6,515 bases of DNA, taken from the NCBI GenBank assembly GCA_002405445.1, contig DHLV01000254.1, positions 1 through 6,515 on the forward strand, given 5' to 3'. This stretch comes from Flammeovirgaceae bacterium UBA4659 (GTDB lineage: Bacteria > Bacteroidota > Bacteroidia > Cytophagales > Cyclobacteriaceae). Positions 1 through 6,515 of the stretch are shown here, piece by piece. The stretch's first letter is position 1. Each line of letters opens with the position of its first letter. The position numbers and the translations under genes were made by a program. The notes under the pieces are model-generated. The model did not search any database. It worked only from the letters and a program-made list of their open reading frames with translations, and was not told where the DNA came from.

Positions 1-1
1 A

Positions 2-1600
2 GCGGTGGTATTGTTGTTGGCCGGGAGTGTTTGTGCAGATGCACAAGTGAATCGCTATTTTGTCTTCTTTAAAGACAAAGCCAATTCCGATTATTCATTG
101 AGCAACCCCGGGGCATTTCTATCTGCCAAAAGTTTGGCCAGAAGACAAAAGCAAGGAGCGGTTTTGAAAGAGGAAGACTTGCCGGTAAATTCGAGTTACG
201 TAGGGCAGGTGAAAGCCACGGGCGCCAAAACTTTTTTTACTTCAAAGTGGTGGAATGGCGTGCTGGTGCAAACCGATGCAGCAACACTCTCAGCAATCAA
301 TGCCCTGCCTTTTGTTACTAAAACCGAGCTGGTGGCACCGGGGCGACGTTTAATTGGAGGGAGAGTATCGCAAAAAGATGACATCATCGAACGGTCAACC
401 AAAATAAATACCGAGTCCACCGGTTTTCAACTCGCTCAAATTGCCCTCGATAAAATGCAAGCTGAAGGTTATCGTGGCGAGGCAGTAGTCATTGCACAGT
501 TCGACAGTGGTTGGATCGGTGTCAACACGGCTACCCCGTTTCAGCAACTTTTCGCTGACGGCCGTGTAAAGGCTACGTTTAATTTTGTGACAAACACCGG
601 CAACGTGTTTACCGCAGACGACCACGGAACGGATGTATTTTCAGTAATGGCGGCCGTGGAGCAAAATGTTTTTACAGGTGGTGCTTACAAAGCAAATTTT
701 TTCCTGTACTTAACAGAAGATGCGTCAACTGAGTACCGTTTAGAAGAGTACAACTGGACGTTTGCTGCTGAAAGGGCCGACAGCGCGGGTGTAGATGTGA
801 TCAATTCGTCATTGGGGTACAATACATTTGATTTGCCGTCAATGGATTATGTGTATTCTCAGCTCAATGGCGCAGGCACGATCATTTCGTCAGCGGCCAA
901 AAAAGCGGTTGAAAAAGGAATGATTGTTGTGACGAGTGCCGGCAATGAAGGTGCTCGCAGCTGGCGTTACATCACGGCACCTGCTGATGTAGATGGGGTG
1001 TTGGCAGTGGGCGCGGTGACCAGCGTTGGCGTGCGCAGCAGCTTCAGCTCATTTGGCCCCACTGCAGACAACCGCATAAAACCCGATGTGGCCGCGTTGG
1101 GTTCGGGTGTGTCGGTGGTAACATCTGGTGGATCGGTTGGTGCAGGCAGTGGCACATCGCTCGCCAGCCCGCTGGTGGCATGCCTCGCTGCCGGGTTGGT
1201 GCAGTCAAATCCCAAAGCCAGGCCGAGCAGCATTGTACAAGCCATTCGCCAATCAGGCGATCAATCCGCCAGACCTGATAACGCGAAGGGTTACGGCATC
1301 CCGTCTTTTGTGGTGGCTGATCAAATTTTGAGAACGGCCGATCAAGAAAATCTGATCGAGGTTTATCCCACGTGGGTGATCGATGATTTTGTTTTGGTAA
1401 CGTTCCGCGAGCCACTGGATGATATTTCCGTTCGGATATTTGATTTACAGGGTAAATCATTTGGCGGCACTGCTGGCAGGTTAGATCAGCAGAATCTGGT
1501 CATGAGACTGGATGTTTCTGGCCTGAGCCCGGGGTTGTACATAGTCAGGATAGAAACGCCAATGGGCAACTACTCGGCTCGTTTTGTAATAGCCCCATGA
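2..1600 (+). CDS. Subtilisin-like S8 serine peptidase with T9SS type A sorting domain, 5'-truncated by the window edge
   Basis: Exported serine endopeptidase, expected at the cell surface or in the medium. Residues are counted from the GTG at position 5. The frame is open to the window edge, and residues 1-14 are only the hydrophobic core and cleavage region of a signal peptide (LLLAGSVCADAQ) with no basic n-region, so the true start lies upstream. Residues ~15-125 resemble a propeptide. The catalytic domain follows, ~150-440, with the triad in D-H-S order: D167 in QFDSGW, H207 in DDHGTD, S385 in GTSLASP; N314 in SAGNEG is the expected oxyanion-hole Asn. INSSLGY and GYGIPSF are further S8-type blocks. 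Residues ~451-531 form a Por-type tail (VYP..., VRIFDLQGK, LSPGLYIVRI, final FVIAP). All key residues are intact, so it is probably active. The substrate cannot be inferred. The gene converges on the small minus-strand gene 28 bases downstream. Confidence 0.93.
   Translation, partial: AVVLLLAGSVCADAQVNRYFVFFKDKANSDYSLSNPGAFLSAKSLARRQKQGAVLKEEDLPVNSSYVGQVKATGAKTFFTSKWWNGVLVQTDAATLSAINALPFVTKTELVAPGRRLIGGRVSQKDDIIERSTKINTESTGFQLAQIALDKMQAEGYRGEAVVIAQFDSGWIGVNTATPFQQLFADGRVKATFNFVTNTGNVFTADDHGTDVFSVMAAVEQNVFTGGAYKANFFLYLTEDASTEYRLEEYNWTFAAERADSAGVDVINSSLGYNTFDLPSMDYVYSQLNGAGTIISSAAKKAVEKGMIVVTSAGNEGARSWRYITAPADVDGVLAVGAVTSVGVRSSFSSFGPTADNRIKPDVAALGSGVSVVTSGGSVGAGSGTSLASPLVACLAAGLVQSNPKARPSSIVQAIRQSGDQSARPDNAKGYGIPSFVVADQILRTADQENLIEVYPTWVIDDFVLVTFREPLDDISVRIFDLQGKSFGGTAGRLDQQNLVMRLDVSGLSPGLYIVRIETPMGNYSARFVIAP
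1355..1597 (+). other. T9SS type A C-terminal sorting domain of the S8 peptidase
   Basis: Residues ~451-531 of the protease form a compact beta-rich module. It begins after the catalytic domain with IEVYPTWV, continues with VRIFDLQGK and LSPGLYIVRIET, and ends at FVIAP. This order (YP start, a 'v.i.d..Gk' strand, the 'L..GlYiv.i' strand, a short terminal strand) is typical of Por secretion-tail domains, which direct proteins through the type IX secretion system and are usually removed on export. The domain is the best taxonomic marker in the window. Its N-terminal boundary is approximate. Confidence 0.85.
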
Positions 1601-1628
1601 CCGATGCACGGCAGTCAATCATGTTGCA

Positions 1629-2126
1629 CTATTTTGTTTTCTTCAACACCACGCGCTGCACGCTGCCCACAGAATAGTTGAAGATATCTTTCCCTGTTGT
1701 GTTGCCTTTTTTTCCTGATGTCACTTCGAATACGATGGTATCGGAATTGATCAACTCGTAGCTGGCAGTCAATAGAACCCCCGGTATCTCGAAAACACTG
1801 TATAGCTTATTTCCAAATTGGTAATCCATCAATTCAACCCCATCTCCCTCATCGGTAGAATAGATGCCTTTTGCTTTGTCCTTTAATTTTAATACATAGT
1901 CTTTCACAGCGGGATGTTGAGGCGACAGGTATTCCATGCGCCAGGTCCAAGATTCACTGGTAAGTTGAGCTGCTGTAAATAGCACCTTTACGCTATCGCG
2001 TACAATCCCATTAGAAGAAATCTGCATGGTGCCTTGCCATTTTCCGATACACTGCTGTGGAAAAAGTTCTTGCGCATGGGTGAGTATGGCTGTTGTTGTT
2101 AATAATAGTCCTAAGATGTATTTCAT
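1629..2126 (-). CDS. Small exported lipocalin-like protein of unknown function
   Basis: A 165-residue protein that I cannot assign to a characterised family. The start at 2126 is chosen because it places a classical signal peptide at the N-terminus (MKYILGLLLTTTAILTHAQ, probable cleavage near A18/Q19). The same frame is open to an ATG at 2201, but that would bury the signal peptide behind 25 residues and overlap the divergent gene. The mature protein opens with C26-I-G-K-W-Q-G, a G-x-W motif as in lipocalin/FABP-like barrels. It continues as alternating short strands (TMQISSNG, DSVKVLFTA, SWTWRMEYL, KLYSVFEIPG, TIVFEVTSGK, VQRVVLKK), which suggests an all-beta barrel. The single mature cysteine is not in a lipobox position, so it is probably a soluble periplasmic or exported protein, and there is no T9SS tail. 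No Shine-Dalgarno is seen upstream. The gene is real on signal peptide and length; the fold is inferred and the ligand unknown. Confidence 0.8.
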   Translation of the reverse strand: MKYILGLLLTTTAILTHAQELFPQQCIGKWQGTMQISSNGIVRDSVKVLFTAAQLTSESWTWRMEYLSPQHPAVKDYVLKLKDKAKGIYSTDEGDGVELMDYQFGNKLYSVFEIPGVLLTASYELINSDTIVFEVTSGKKGNTTGKDIFNYSVGSVQRVVLKKTK

Positions 2127-2199
2127 AGGTTGATAGTTTATGGCAATGTATTCAAAAATTTCTGCTTTGAGGGAGCGAGATGTTTCTGTAAATTTCTGC
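2127..2199. promoter_or_regulatory. Divergent intergenic region, presumed to carry both promoters
   Basis: About 73 bases separate the chosen starts of the minus-strand lipocalin-like gene and the plus-strand acyltransferase, so initiation signals for both should lie here or just inside the genes. On the plus strand, TTTG at 2166-2169, a 19-base spacer and TAAATTTC at 2189-2196 resemble the Bacteroidota sigma pattern (TTTG, about 19-21 bases, TAnnTTTG) with one mismatch. However, this pair sits so close to the ATG at 2200 that it would give an almost leaderless message. I found no comparable match on the minus strand. The assignment rests mainly on gene geometry. Confidence 0.3.
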
Positions 2200-3324
2200 A
2201 TGGTCTCGCAATCACTCAGTCAAAAATTTAAGTTCTGGTCTTTTGTGAGCATGGTGTTGTTGGTGTTTGTGCACGGCTATAATTTAGAGATTCGTTACCT
2301 ACAACCTTGGACTGCACCCAACGAACCAATAACATTTACCTCTTTCGTTGAATATCTTTTTGCCAACGGCCTATTACGGTTTCGCATCCCCATGTTGTTT
2401 GCCATTAGTGGCTATCTGTTTGCGCTCCACGATCAAGCACCTTATGGCGATCGTATAAAAAAGCGGACGCGGACGTTATTGGTGCCCTACTTAATTTGGA
2501 GTGCATTGGCGCTTGTTTTGGTTTTTTTGCTAGAGATGTTTCCCACCACGCGCGAGTGGGTAATGTCTTCTCAGGTAGTACAGATTGACAATACAAGAAA
2601 GTTGATTCACGAATACCAGTGGTATGAAGTGATTGCCAGGTGGCTCTTCTTCCCGGTTGCTTATCAGCTTTGGTTTATTCGTGTGTTGTTCGTTTATAAT
2701 TGCGCTTACCTGGGCATTCGCTGGTGCGTTACCCATCGGTGGGGTCGCCCGATTTTTTTCGCATTTGCGGTGCTATTATGGTTGGCAACTTTTGGGATTG
2801 TTTTCTTTGAGGGCGAGGGGTTGTTGTTCTTTAGTTTAGGTGTGTGGATGCAGAAAGCCGGGTTCAACGTGGAAAAACCCAGCTCGTTACTATCACCAAA
2901 AATTTGGTCAGTGGTTTTTCTGGCAGTAGCCACCATCAAAACATATTTGGCGTTTGAAGGGCAAAAACTGATAGGGGATGCCGTGTTTCCAATTATCACG
3001 TTGTTGCATAAAGTGACTGTTTTCAGCGGGCTGGTCGCTTGTTGGTTCGGTCTGGACTGGTTAGTAACCCAACTGATGCGAAAGAAAGTTTGGGTGTGGC
3101 TCTCTGGATTTTCATTTATCATTTATACACTGCATGCACCTTTGGTGGCAATTCTCATCAACGTAAGTTTTGATTGGTTGCAGGGCATACATGGCTTTCG
3201 CATGATTGGCTTTGTGTGCTTGCCTTTGTTGCTGATTGCGGTTTGCGTGGTAGTGGGCGCGGTGTTGCGCAGGGCCGCACCGCGGTTGTATGGATTGCTC
3301 ACAGGAGGGAGAGGTTTGGCGTGA
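2200..3324 (+). CDS. Integral membrane acyltransferase, acyltransferase-3 family
   Basis: A 374-residue multi-pass inner-membrane protein of the family that O-acylates (often O-acetylates) surface sugars, glycans or lipids; the acceptor here is unknown. Family hallmarks appear in order: H25 at the end of the first membrane segment (VFVHGYN), R60-x-R62-x-P64 leading into FAISGYLF (S70-G71), the basic loop RIKKRTRTLLVPYLIW (P96, Y97, W100), LWFIR at 157-161, FFSLGVWMQK around 210-219, and a C-terminal FIIYTLHAPL with H312. Roughly ten hydrophobic segments are visible (about 13-28, 56-76, 92-112, 147-174, 184-204, 206-218, 232-250, 262-288, 300-325, 340-362). Length is typical for a stand-alone member. 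The frame also opens at 2140 (20 extra residues, hydrophilic and not family-like) and has a later ATG at 2251 that would cut into the first helix; 2200 fits best. It is divergent from the lipocalin-like gene and followed in the same direction by the BNR gene after 75 bases. Confidence 0.9.
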   Translation: MVSQSLSQKFKFWSFVSMVLLVFVHGYNLEIRYLQPWTAPNEPITFTSFVEYLFANGLLRFRIPMLFAISGYLFALHDQAPYGDRIKKRTRTLLVPYLIWSALALVLVFLLEMFPTTREWVMSSQVVQIDNTRKLIHEYQWYEVIARWLFFPVAYQLWFIRVLFVYNCAYLGIRWCVTHRWGRPIFFAFAVLLWLATFGIVFFEGEGLLFFSLGVWMQKAGFNVEKPSSLLSPKIWSVVFLAVATIKTYLAFEGQKLIGDAVFPIITLLHKVTVFSGLVACWFGLDWLVTQLMRKKVWVWLSGFSFIIYTLHAPLVAILINVSFDWLQGIHGFRMIGFVCLPLLLIAVCVVVGAVLRRAAPRLYGLLTGGRGLA

Positions 3325-3399
3325 GTTGCCTACCATTTCTCAAAATTCCATTGTGTTTCAATTTTCTTTCCGTTAAACTAGAACAAAAATAAAACCCAC
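3325..3399 (+). promoter_or_regulatory. Short spacer upstream of the BNR protein gene, A-rich translation leader
   Basis: This 75-base spacer lies between two same-strand genes. The 17 bases before the ATG at 3400 are A-rich (AACAAAAATAAAACCCAC), a common translation leader in Bacteroidota, which often lack a Shine-Dalgarno sequence; this supports the start at 3400. A TTG at 3351, a 20-base spacer and TAAACTAG at 3374-3381 loosely resemble a Bacteroidota promoter, but only four of six defined bases of the second box match. No strong terminator separates the genes, so read-through from the acyltransferase is possible. Confidence 0.25.
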
Positions 3400-6300
3400 A
3401 TGCGAGGTATACTTTCTCTGATATTTCTAACGGCTGCATTGCACACAATCAGCCAGTCAATTGACAAGTCACTTTACCAAGAACTTGAATACCGCTGTAT
3501 TGGGCCATTCAGAGCCGGCAGAACGGTAGGTGCCGTGGGGATTCCATCGCAACCCAATGTGTTCTTGATGGGCGTAAACAACGGTGGCGTGTGGAAAACC
3601 ACCGATTATGGCAGAACATGGAAACCCATATTTGATTCTGCACCTACTGGGTCTGTGGGAGATGTTGCCGTGTCGCTTTCCAACCCCAATATCATTTACG
3701 TGGGCACAGGCGAGGGACTGCACCGTCCAGACTTGGCCGTAGGCGATGGTATGTTCAAATCGACAGATGGCGGTGCCACTTGGAAGCATATCGGTCTAAA
3801 AGATGCGCAACAGATCGGACGCGTCATCGTACACCCCACTAATCCCGATATTGTTTTTGCTGCTGTGCTGGGTCATCCCTACGGTGCGAACGAAGAACGG
3901 GGCGTTTTCAGAACCCGCGATGGCGGCACCACGTGGGAAAAAGTTTTGTACATCAACCACAACACTGGCGCAATTGAAATTGAGTTTGACCCAAGTAATC
4001 CAAACACCATCATTACAGACCTGTGGGAACACCGAGAGGGGCCATGGGAAAACGGTTCGTTCCTCGGCAAGAACAACGGTTTGTACAAATCTGTTGATGG
4101 TGGCACCACATGGAATAAAATTGGAAAAGGTTTGCCCACGGCTGACCAAGGCTTGGGCCGAATTGGGTTTGGCATCGCACCAAGCAATTCAAAAATTGTT
4201 TTTGCCACGGTAGATGCGCGCGATGGTGGTGGCATTTACAAAAGCGAAGATGGTGGCGAAAATTGGATTCGCATAAGTATAGACCGTAGGTTGTGGGGGC
4301 GTGGGGGAGACTTCGCGGAGATACGCGTTCATCCCAAAAACCCGGACGTTGTGTTTGTTGCAAATACCGCAGCTTACCGCAGTACCGATGGCGGAAAAAC
4401 ATGGATGAGTTTTAAAGGTGCTCCTGGTGGTGATGATTACCATCGCATTTGGATCAACCCGATTCAACCAGACATCATGTTGTTTGCGGCCGACCAAGGC
4501 GCGGTGGTTACTGTAAACGGGGGAAAATCGTGGAGCAGTTGGTTGAACCAGCCAACCTCACAATTGTACCACATTAGCACAGACAATCAATTTCCATATT
4601 GGGTATATGGCGGCCAACAGGAGAGTGGCGCCATAGGTACGGCTAGTCGCGGTAATGGCGGGCAAATATCGATGCGCGATTGGATGGGCGTAGGTGCAGA
4701 CGAGTACGCGTATGTGGTGGCAGATCCGAAAAACCCTGACATCATTTATGGTGGTCGTGTAACCAAGTTCAATAAAAAGACAGGGCAAACCCAAAGCGTT
4801 TCGCCTGAAGCGCTGCGCTCAGGTCAGTACCGAATGCTGAGGACACTGCCGTTGTTATTTCACCCAGCCGATGATGAGATGCTCTTGTTTGCCACTAACG
4901 TACTTTGGAAAACAAAAACAGGAGGGGAGAGTTGGGAAATCATCAGCCCCGACCTGACACGAAAACAAACAGCAGTGCCTAGTAGCATTGGAGATTTCAA
5001 AACCGAGAGTTTAAACAGCATGCCACAACGCGGTGTAATCTACTCGGTAAGCGGCTCGCCCAAAAACAAAGATATTATTTGGGCTGGTACCGATGATGGG
5101 TTGGTACATGTGACACGCGATGGTGGCAAAACATGGAAAGATGTAACACCCCCGGAACTTACGGCTTGGGACAAAATCTCGCAACTTGATGCAGGCCACT
5201 TTGACGAAAACACTGCTTACATTTCAGTTACAGCTTTTCGGAAGGATGATTTGAGACCGCACATATTCAAGACACATGATGGCGGGGCGACTTGGAAGAA
5301 AATTGTAAATGGCTTGGCAGCCAATGCTCCCATCAATGTGGTGCGCGAAGATGCAAAGCAACAAGATTTATTGTTTGCAGGCTCGGAGCGCGAAGTTTGG
5401 TTTTCTGTAGATGATGGCGATAACTGGCAGTCTTTGCGCAACAACATGCCTGCGAGCTCTATCCGCGATTTGGTAATCCATGATGATGACTTAGTGGTCG
5501 GCACGCATGGCCGATCGGTTTGGATCATGGATAACATTCATCCATTGCGCTCATTGGTAACGCTGGCGCGCAGCAAGCAAAATTTTCTTTTCCCTGGTGC
5601 TGAGGCTACACGAGTTCGATTCAATATGTTTTCAGATACACCCATTCCGCCTGATGAAGCAACCGGCAAGAATCCGCCCGATGGCGCCATCATCGATTAT
5701 TATCTCAGCAGTCCTGCCAAAGAGATAATGCTCGAGATTTTGGATGCAAAGGGTGCTTTGGTGAGAAAGTACGCTAGTAAAGACTCACCCGAACAATTGG
5801 ACTCTTTGAAAATGCCACACCCTACGTATTGGATTCGCCCCTCAAAAACATTAAGCACTGTAGTTGGTCACCATCGCTGGGTATGGGATTTGCGCTATAT
5901 GCCTCCAAAAGGCGCAGATCGGCAATTCGCAATCGCTGCGGTGTACAAGAATACAGCAAGCAGTCCGGCAGGACCACTGGTGCACCCCGGCATTTACACC
6001 GTGAGGTTAACGATTGACGGGAATAGCCTTGAGCAAAAGCTGACAGTGCGCTTAGACCCGCGAGTGATAATGAGTGCAGCCGACTTGCAATTGAACACCG
6101 ACAAATCATTGCAAGTTTATCAACTTTACAACGAACTGCAATACTTGCGCGAGCGCGTAGATGCGAGGCTGCAAGACGTCAAATACAAATGGAAAAAGGG
6201 AGAAAGGGAAGCGATGCAGGCACTGCGCGGAGCCGGAGATCCTGAAACACCTGATGTTTTGTATGGTAGTATTACTGAGTCTCCCATTGAAAAAGAAACA

Positions 6301-6450
6301 ATCGTGAGTTTGCAAGAAAAGTTACTGTACCTTTTGGCTGTGTTACAAGGCGCAGATGCCAAGCCGACAAAACAAATGCTGGAAGCAGTTGAGAGGTTGA
6401 AGGAGAGGAGCACCCAGTTGAAATCGAGTAGGCTATTTGCTGGAAAATGA
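3400..6450 (+). CDS. Exported BNR/Asp-box beta-propeller protein (VPS10/sortilin-like, 'glycosyl hydrolase' family label)
   Basis: A 1016-residue protein with a signal peptide (about residues 1-20, MRGILSLIFLTAALHTISQS). It has no lipobox Cys and no T9SS tail, so a periplasmic location is the simplest inference. Near the N-terminus the block YRCIGPFRAGRT (31-42) is typical of this large bacterial family. Eleven Asp-box motifs (S/T-x-D-x-G-x-x-W) end at W74, W128, W179, W238, W289, W335, W378, W512, W579, W632 and W676; boxes 7 (N373 for Asp) and 8 (T507 for Asp) are degenerate. Each box is preceded by a 'NPDIIYVG'-like strand, as expected for propeller blades. Further family blocks are YGGQQESGA (403-411), GTHGRSVWIMD (701-711), NPPDGAIIDYYL (758-769), WVWDLRY (827-833) and HPGIYTVRLTIDG (862-874, Ig-like strand). 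Residues ~890-1016 are mostly helical and charged. Homologues are often annotated as glycosyl hydrolases by analogy with GH74 or sialidase propellers, but nothing here proves catalysis. A role in binding or protein interaction is equally possible. Confidence 0.9.
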   Translation: MRGILSLIFLTAALHTISQSIDKSLYQELEYRCIGPFRAGRTVGAVGIPSQPNVFLMGVNNGGVWKTTDYGRTWKPIFDSAPTGSVGDVAVSLSNPNIIYVGTGEGLHRPDLAVGDGMFKSTDGGATWKHIGLKDAQQIGRVIVHPTNPDIVFAAVLGHPYGANEERGVFRTRDGGTTWEKVLYINHNTGAIEIEFDPSNPNTIITDLWEHREGPWENGSFLGKNNGLYKSVDGGTTWNKIGKGLPTADQGLGRIGFGIAPSNSKIVFATVDARDGGGIYKSEDGGENWIRISIDRRLWGRGGDFAEIRVHPKNPDVVFVANTAAYRSTDGGKTWMSFKGAPGGDDYHRIWINPIQPDIMLFAADQGAVVTVNGGKSWSSWLNQPTSQLYHISTDNQFPYWVYGGQQESGAIGTASRGNGGQISMRDWMGVGADEYAYVVADPKNPDIIYGGRVTKFNKKTGQTQSVSPEALRSGQYRMLRTLPLLFHPADDEMLLFATNVLWKTKTGGESWEIISPDLTRKQTAVPSSIGDFKTESLNSMPQRGVIYSVSGSPKNKDIIWAGTDDGLVHVTRDGGKTWKDVTPPELTAWDKISQLDAGHFDENTAYISVTAFRKDDLRPHIFKTHDGGATWKKIVNGLAANAPINVVREDAKQQDLLFAGSEREVWFSVDDGDNWQSLRNNMPASSIRDLVIHDDDLVVGTHGRSVWIMDNIHPLRSLVTLARSKQNFLFPGAEATRVRFNMFSDTPIPPDEATGKNPPDGAIIDYYLSSPAKEIMLEILDAKGALVRKYASKDSPEQLDSLKMPHPTYWIRPSKTLSTVVGHHRWVWDLRYMPPKGADRQFAIAAVYKNTASSPAGPLVHPGIYTVRLTIDGNSLEQKLTVRLDPRVIMSAADLQLNTDKSLQVYQLYNELQYLRERVDARLQDVKYKWKKGEREAMQALRGAGDPETPDVLYGSITESPIEKETIVSLQEKLLYLLAVLQGADAKPTKQMLEAVERLKERSTQLKSSRLFAGK
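3598..5427 (+). repeat. Series of eleven protein-level Asp-box (BNR) repeats
   Basis: Coding repeats for the motif S/T-x-D-x-G-x-x-W, with central residues at 69, 123, 174, 233, 284, 330, 373, 507, 574, 627 and 671 of the BNR protein. Spacing is 43-67 residues except for one 134-residue gap between boxes 7 and 8. At DNA level the core Asp-Gly-Gly...Trp codons vary at third positions between copies (for example GATGGCGGT, GATGGTGGC, GATGGCGGA). The repeats are therefore old and diverged, not a recent tandem duplication. Confidence 0.85.
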
Positions 6451-6515
6451 AACCAAAAAAGTCACTAAATTTTTTTGTATTTCGTGCTGATGATTGAAAA
6501 TGAAGGGATTGGATG

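Noticed and set aside
5..46. Possible lipobox in the protease signal peptide (LAGSVCAD)
   Set aside because: The residue before the cysteine is valine, not Gly/Ala/Ser, and the protein carries a T9SS tail. The ADAQ signal peptidase I site is a better fit.
1044..1460. 138-codon open frame antisense to the protease
   Set aside because: Lies wholly within the protease coding region, has no recognisable domain and has a composition typical of a shadow frame.
1601..1628. Possible bidirectional terminator between the convergent protease and lipocalin-like genes
   Set aside because: The 28-base gap shows no inverted repeat with a T-tract on either strand.
3313..3334. Small hairpin at the acyltransferase stop codon (GGT..GGC with GCC.ACC)
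   Set aside because: Only six pairs with an uneven internal bulge and no following T-tract, so not a convincing terminator.
3796..4402. Several overlapping open frames (up to 136 codons) on both strands inside the BNR gene
   Set aside because: They follow from the repeated Gly/Asp/Thr-rich codons of the Asp-box repeats, overlap one another and encode nothing recognisable.
6455..6476. A6...T6 pairing just after the BNR gene, a possible terminator
   Set aside because: The stem would be entirely A-T with no G-C pairs; a chance A-tract and T-tract explain it equally well.
6490..6515. ATG codons at 6490 and 6500 that might begin a further gene
   Set aside because: Only five to eight codons are visible before the window ends, so no gene can be supported.

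Overview
The window looks like ordinary chromosome of a Bacteroidota bacterium, probably a Cytophagales-type lineage. The strongest sign is a secreted subtilisin-like protease that ends in a type IX secretion (T9SS, Por-type) C-terminal sorting domain, a system essentially confined to this phylum. Start codons follow A-rich leaders or have no clear Shine-Dalgarno sequence, which also fits. Base composition looks moderate and even across the window. I see no insertion sequence, tRNA, rRNA, CRISPR array, phage gene or other sign of recent transfer.

Layout: (1) positions 2-1600, plus strand: a subtilisin-family (S8) peptidase, cut at its 5' end by the window edge, with an intact D167/H207/S385 triad and a C-terminal T9SS tail. 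(2) 1629-2126, minus strand, convergent with the protease across 28 bases: a small exported protein of unknown function with a lipocalin-like G-x-W start. (3) 2200-3324, plus strand, divergent from gene 2 across about 73 bases: an integral membrane acyltransferase of the acyltransferase-3 family. (4) 3400-6450, plus strand, 75 bases after gene 3: a 1016-residue exported BNR/Asp-box (VPS10/sortilin-like) beta-propeller protein, the kind often labelled 'glycosyl hydrolase'. The last 65 bases hold no supportable gene.

All four products belong to the cell envelope or are exported. Genes 3 and 4 share a strand and could be co-transcribed, but nothing in the sequence ties the four into one pathway; they look like neighbouring housekeeping and accessory envelope genes. 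I found no convincing new system. The points most worth a second look are the blade architecture of the BNR protein (a 134-residue gap in an otherwise regular Asp-box series), its lack of a T9SS tail beside a protease that has one, the uncharacterised lipocalin-like protein, and the uncertain starts in the compact divergent region.
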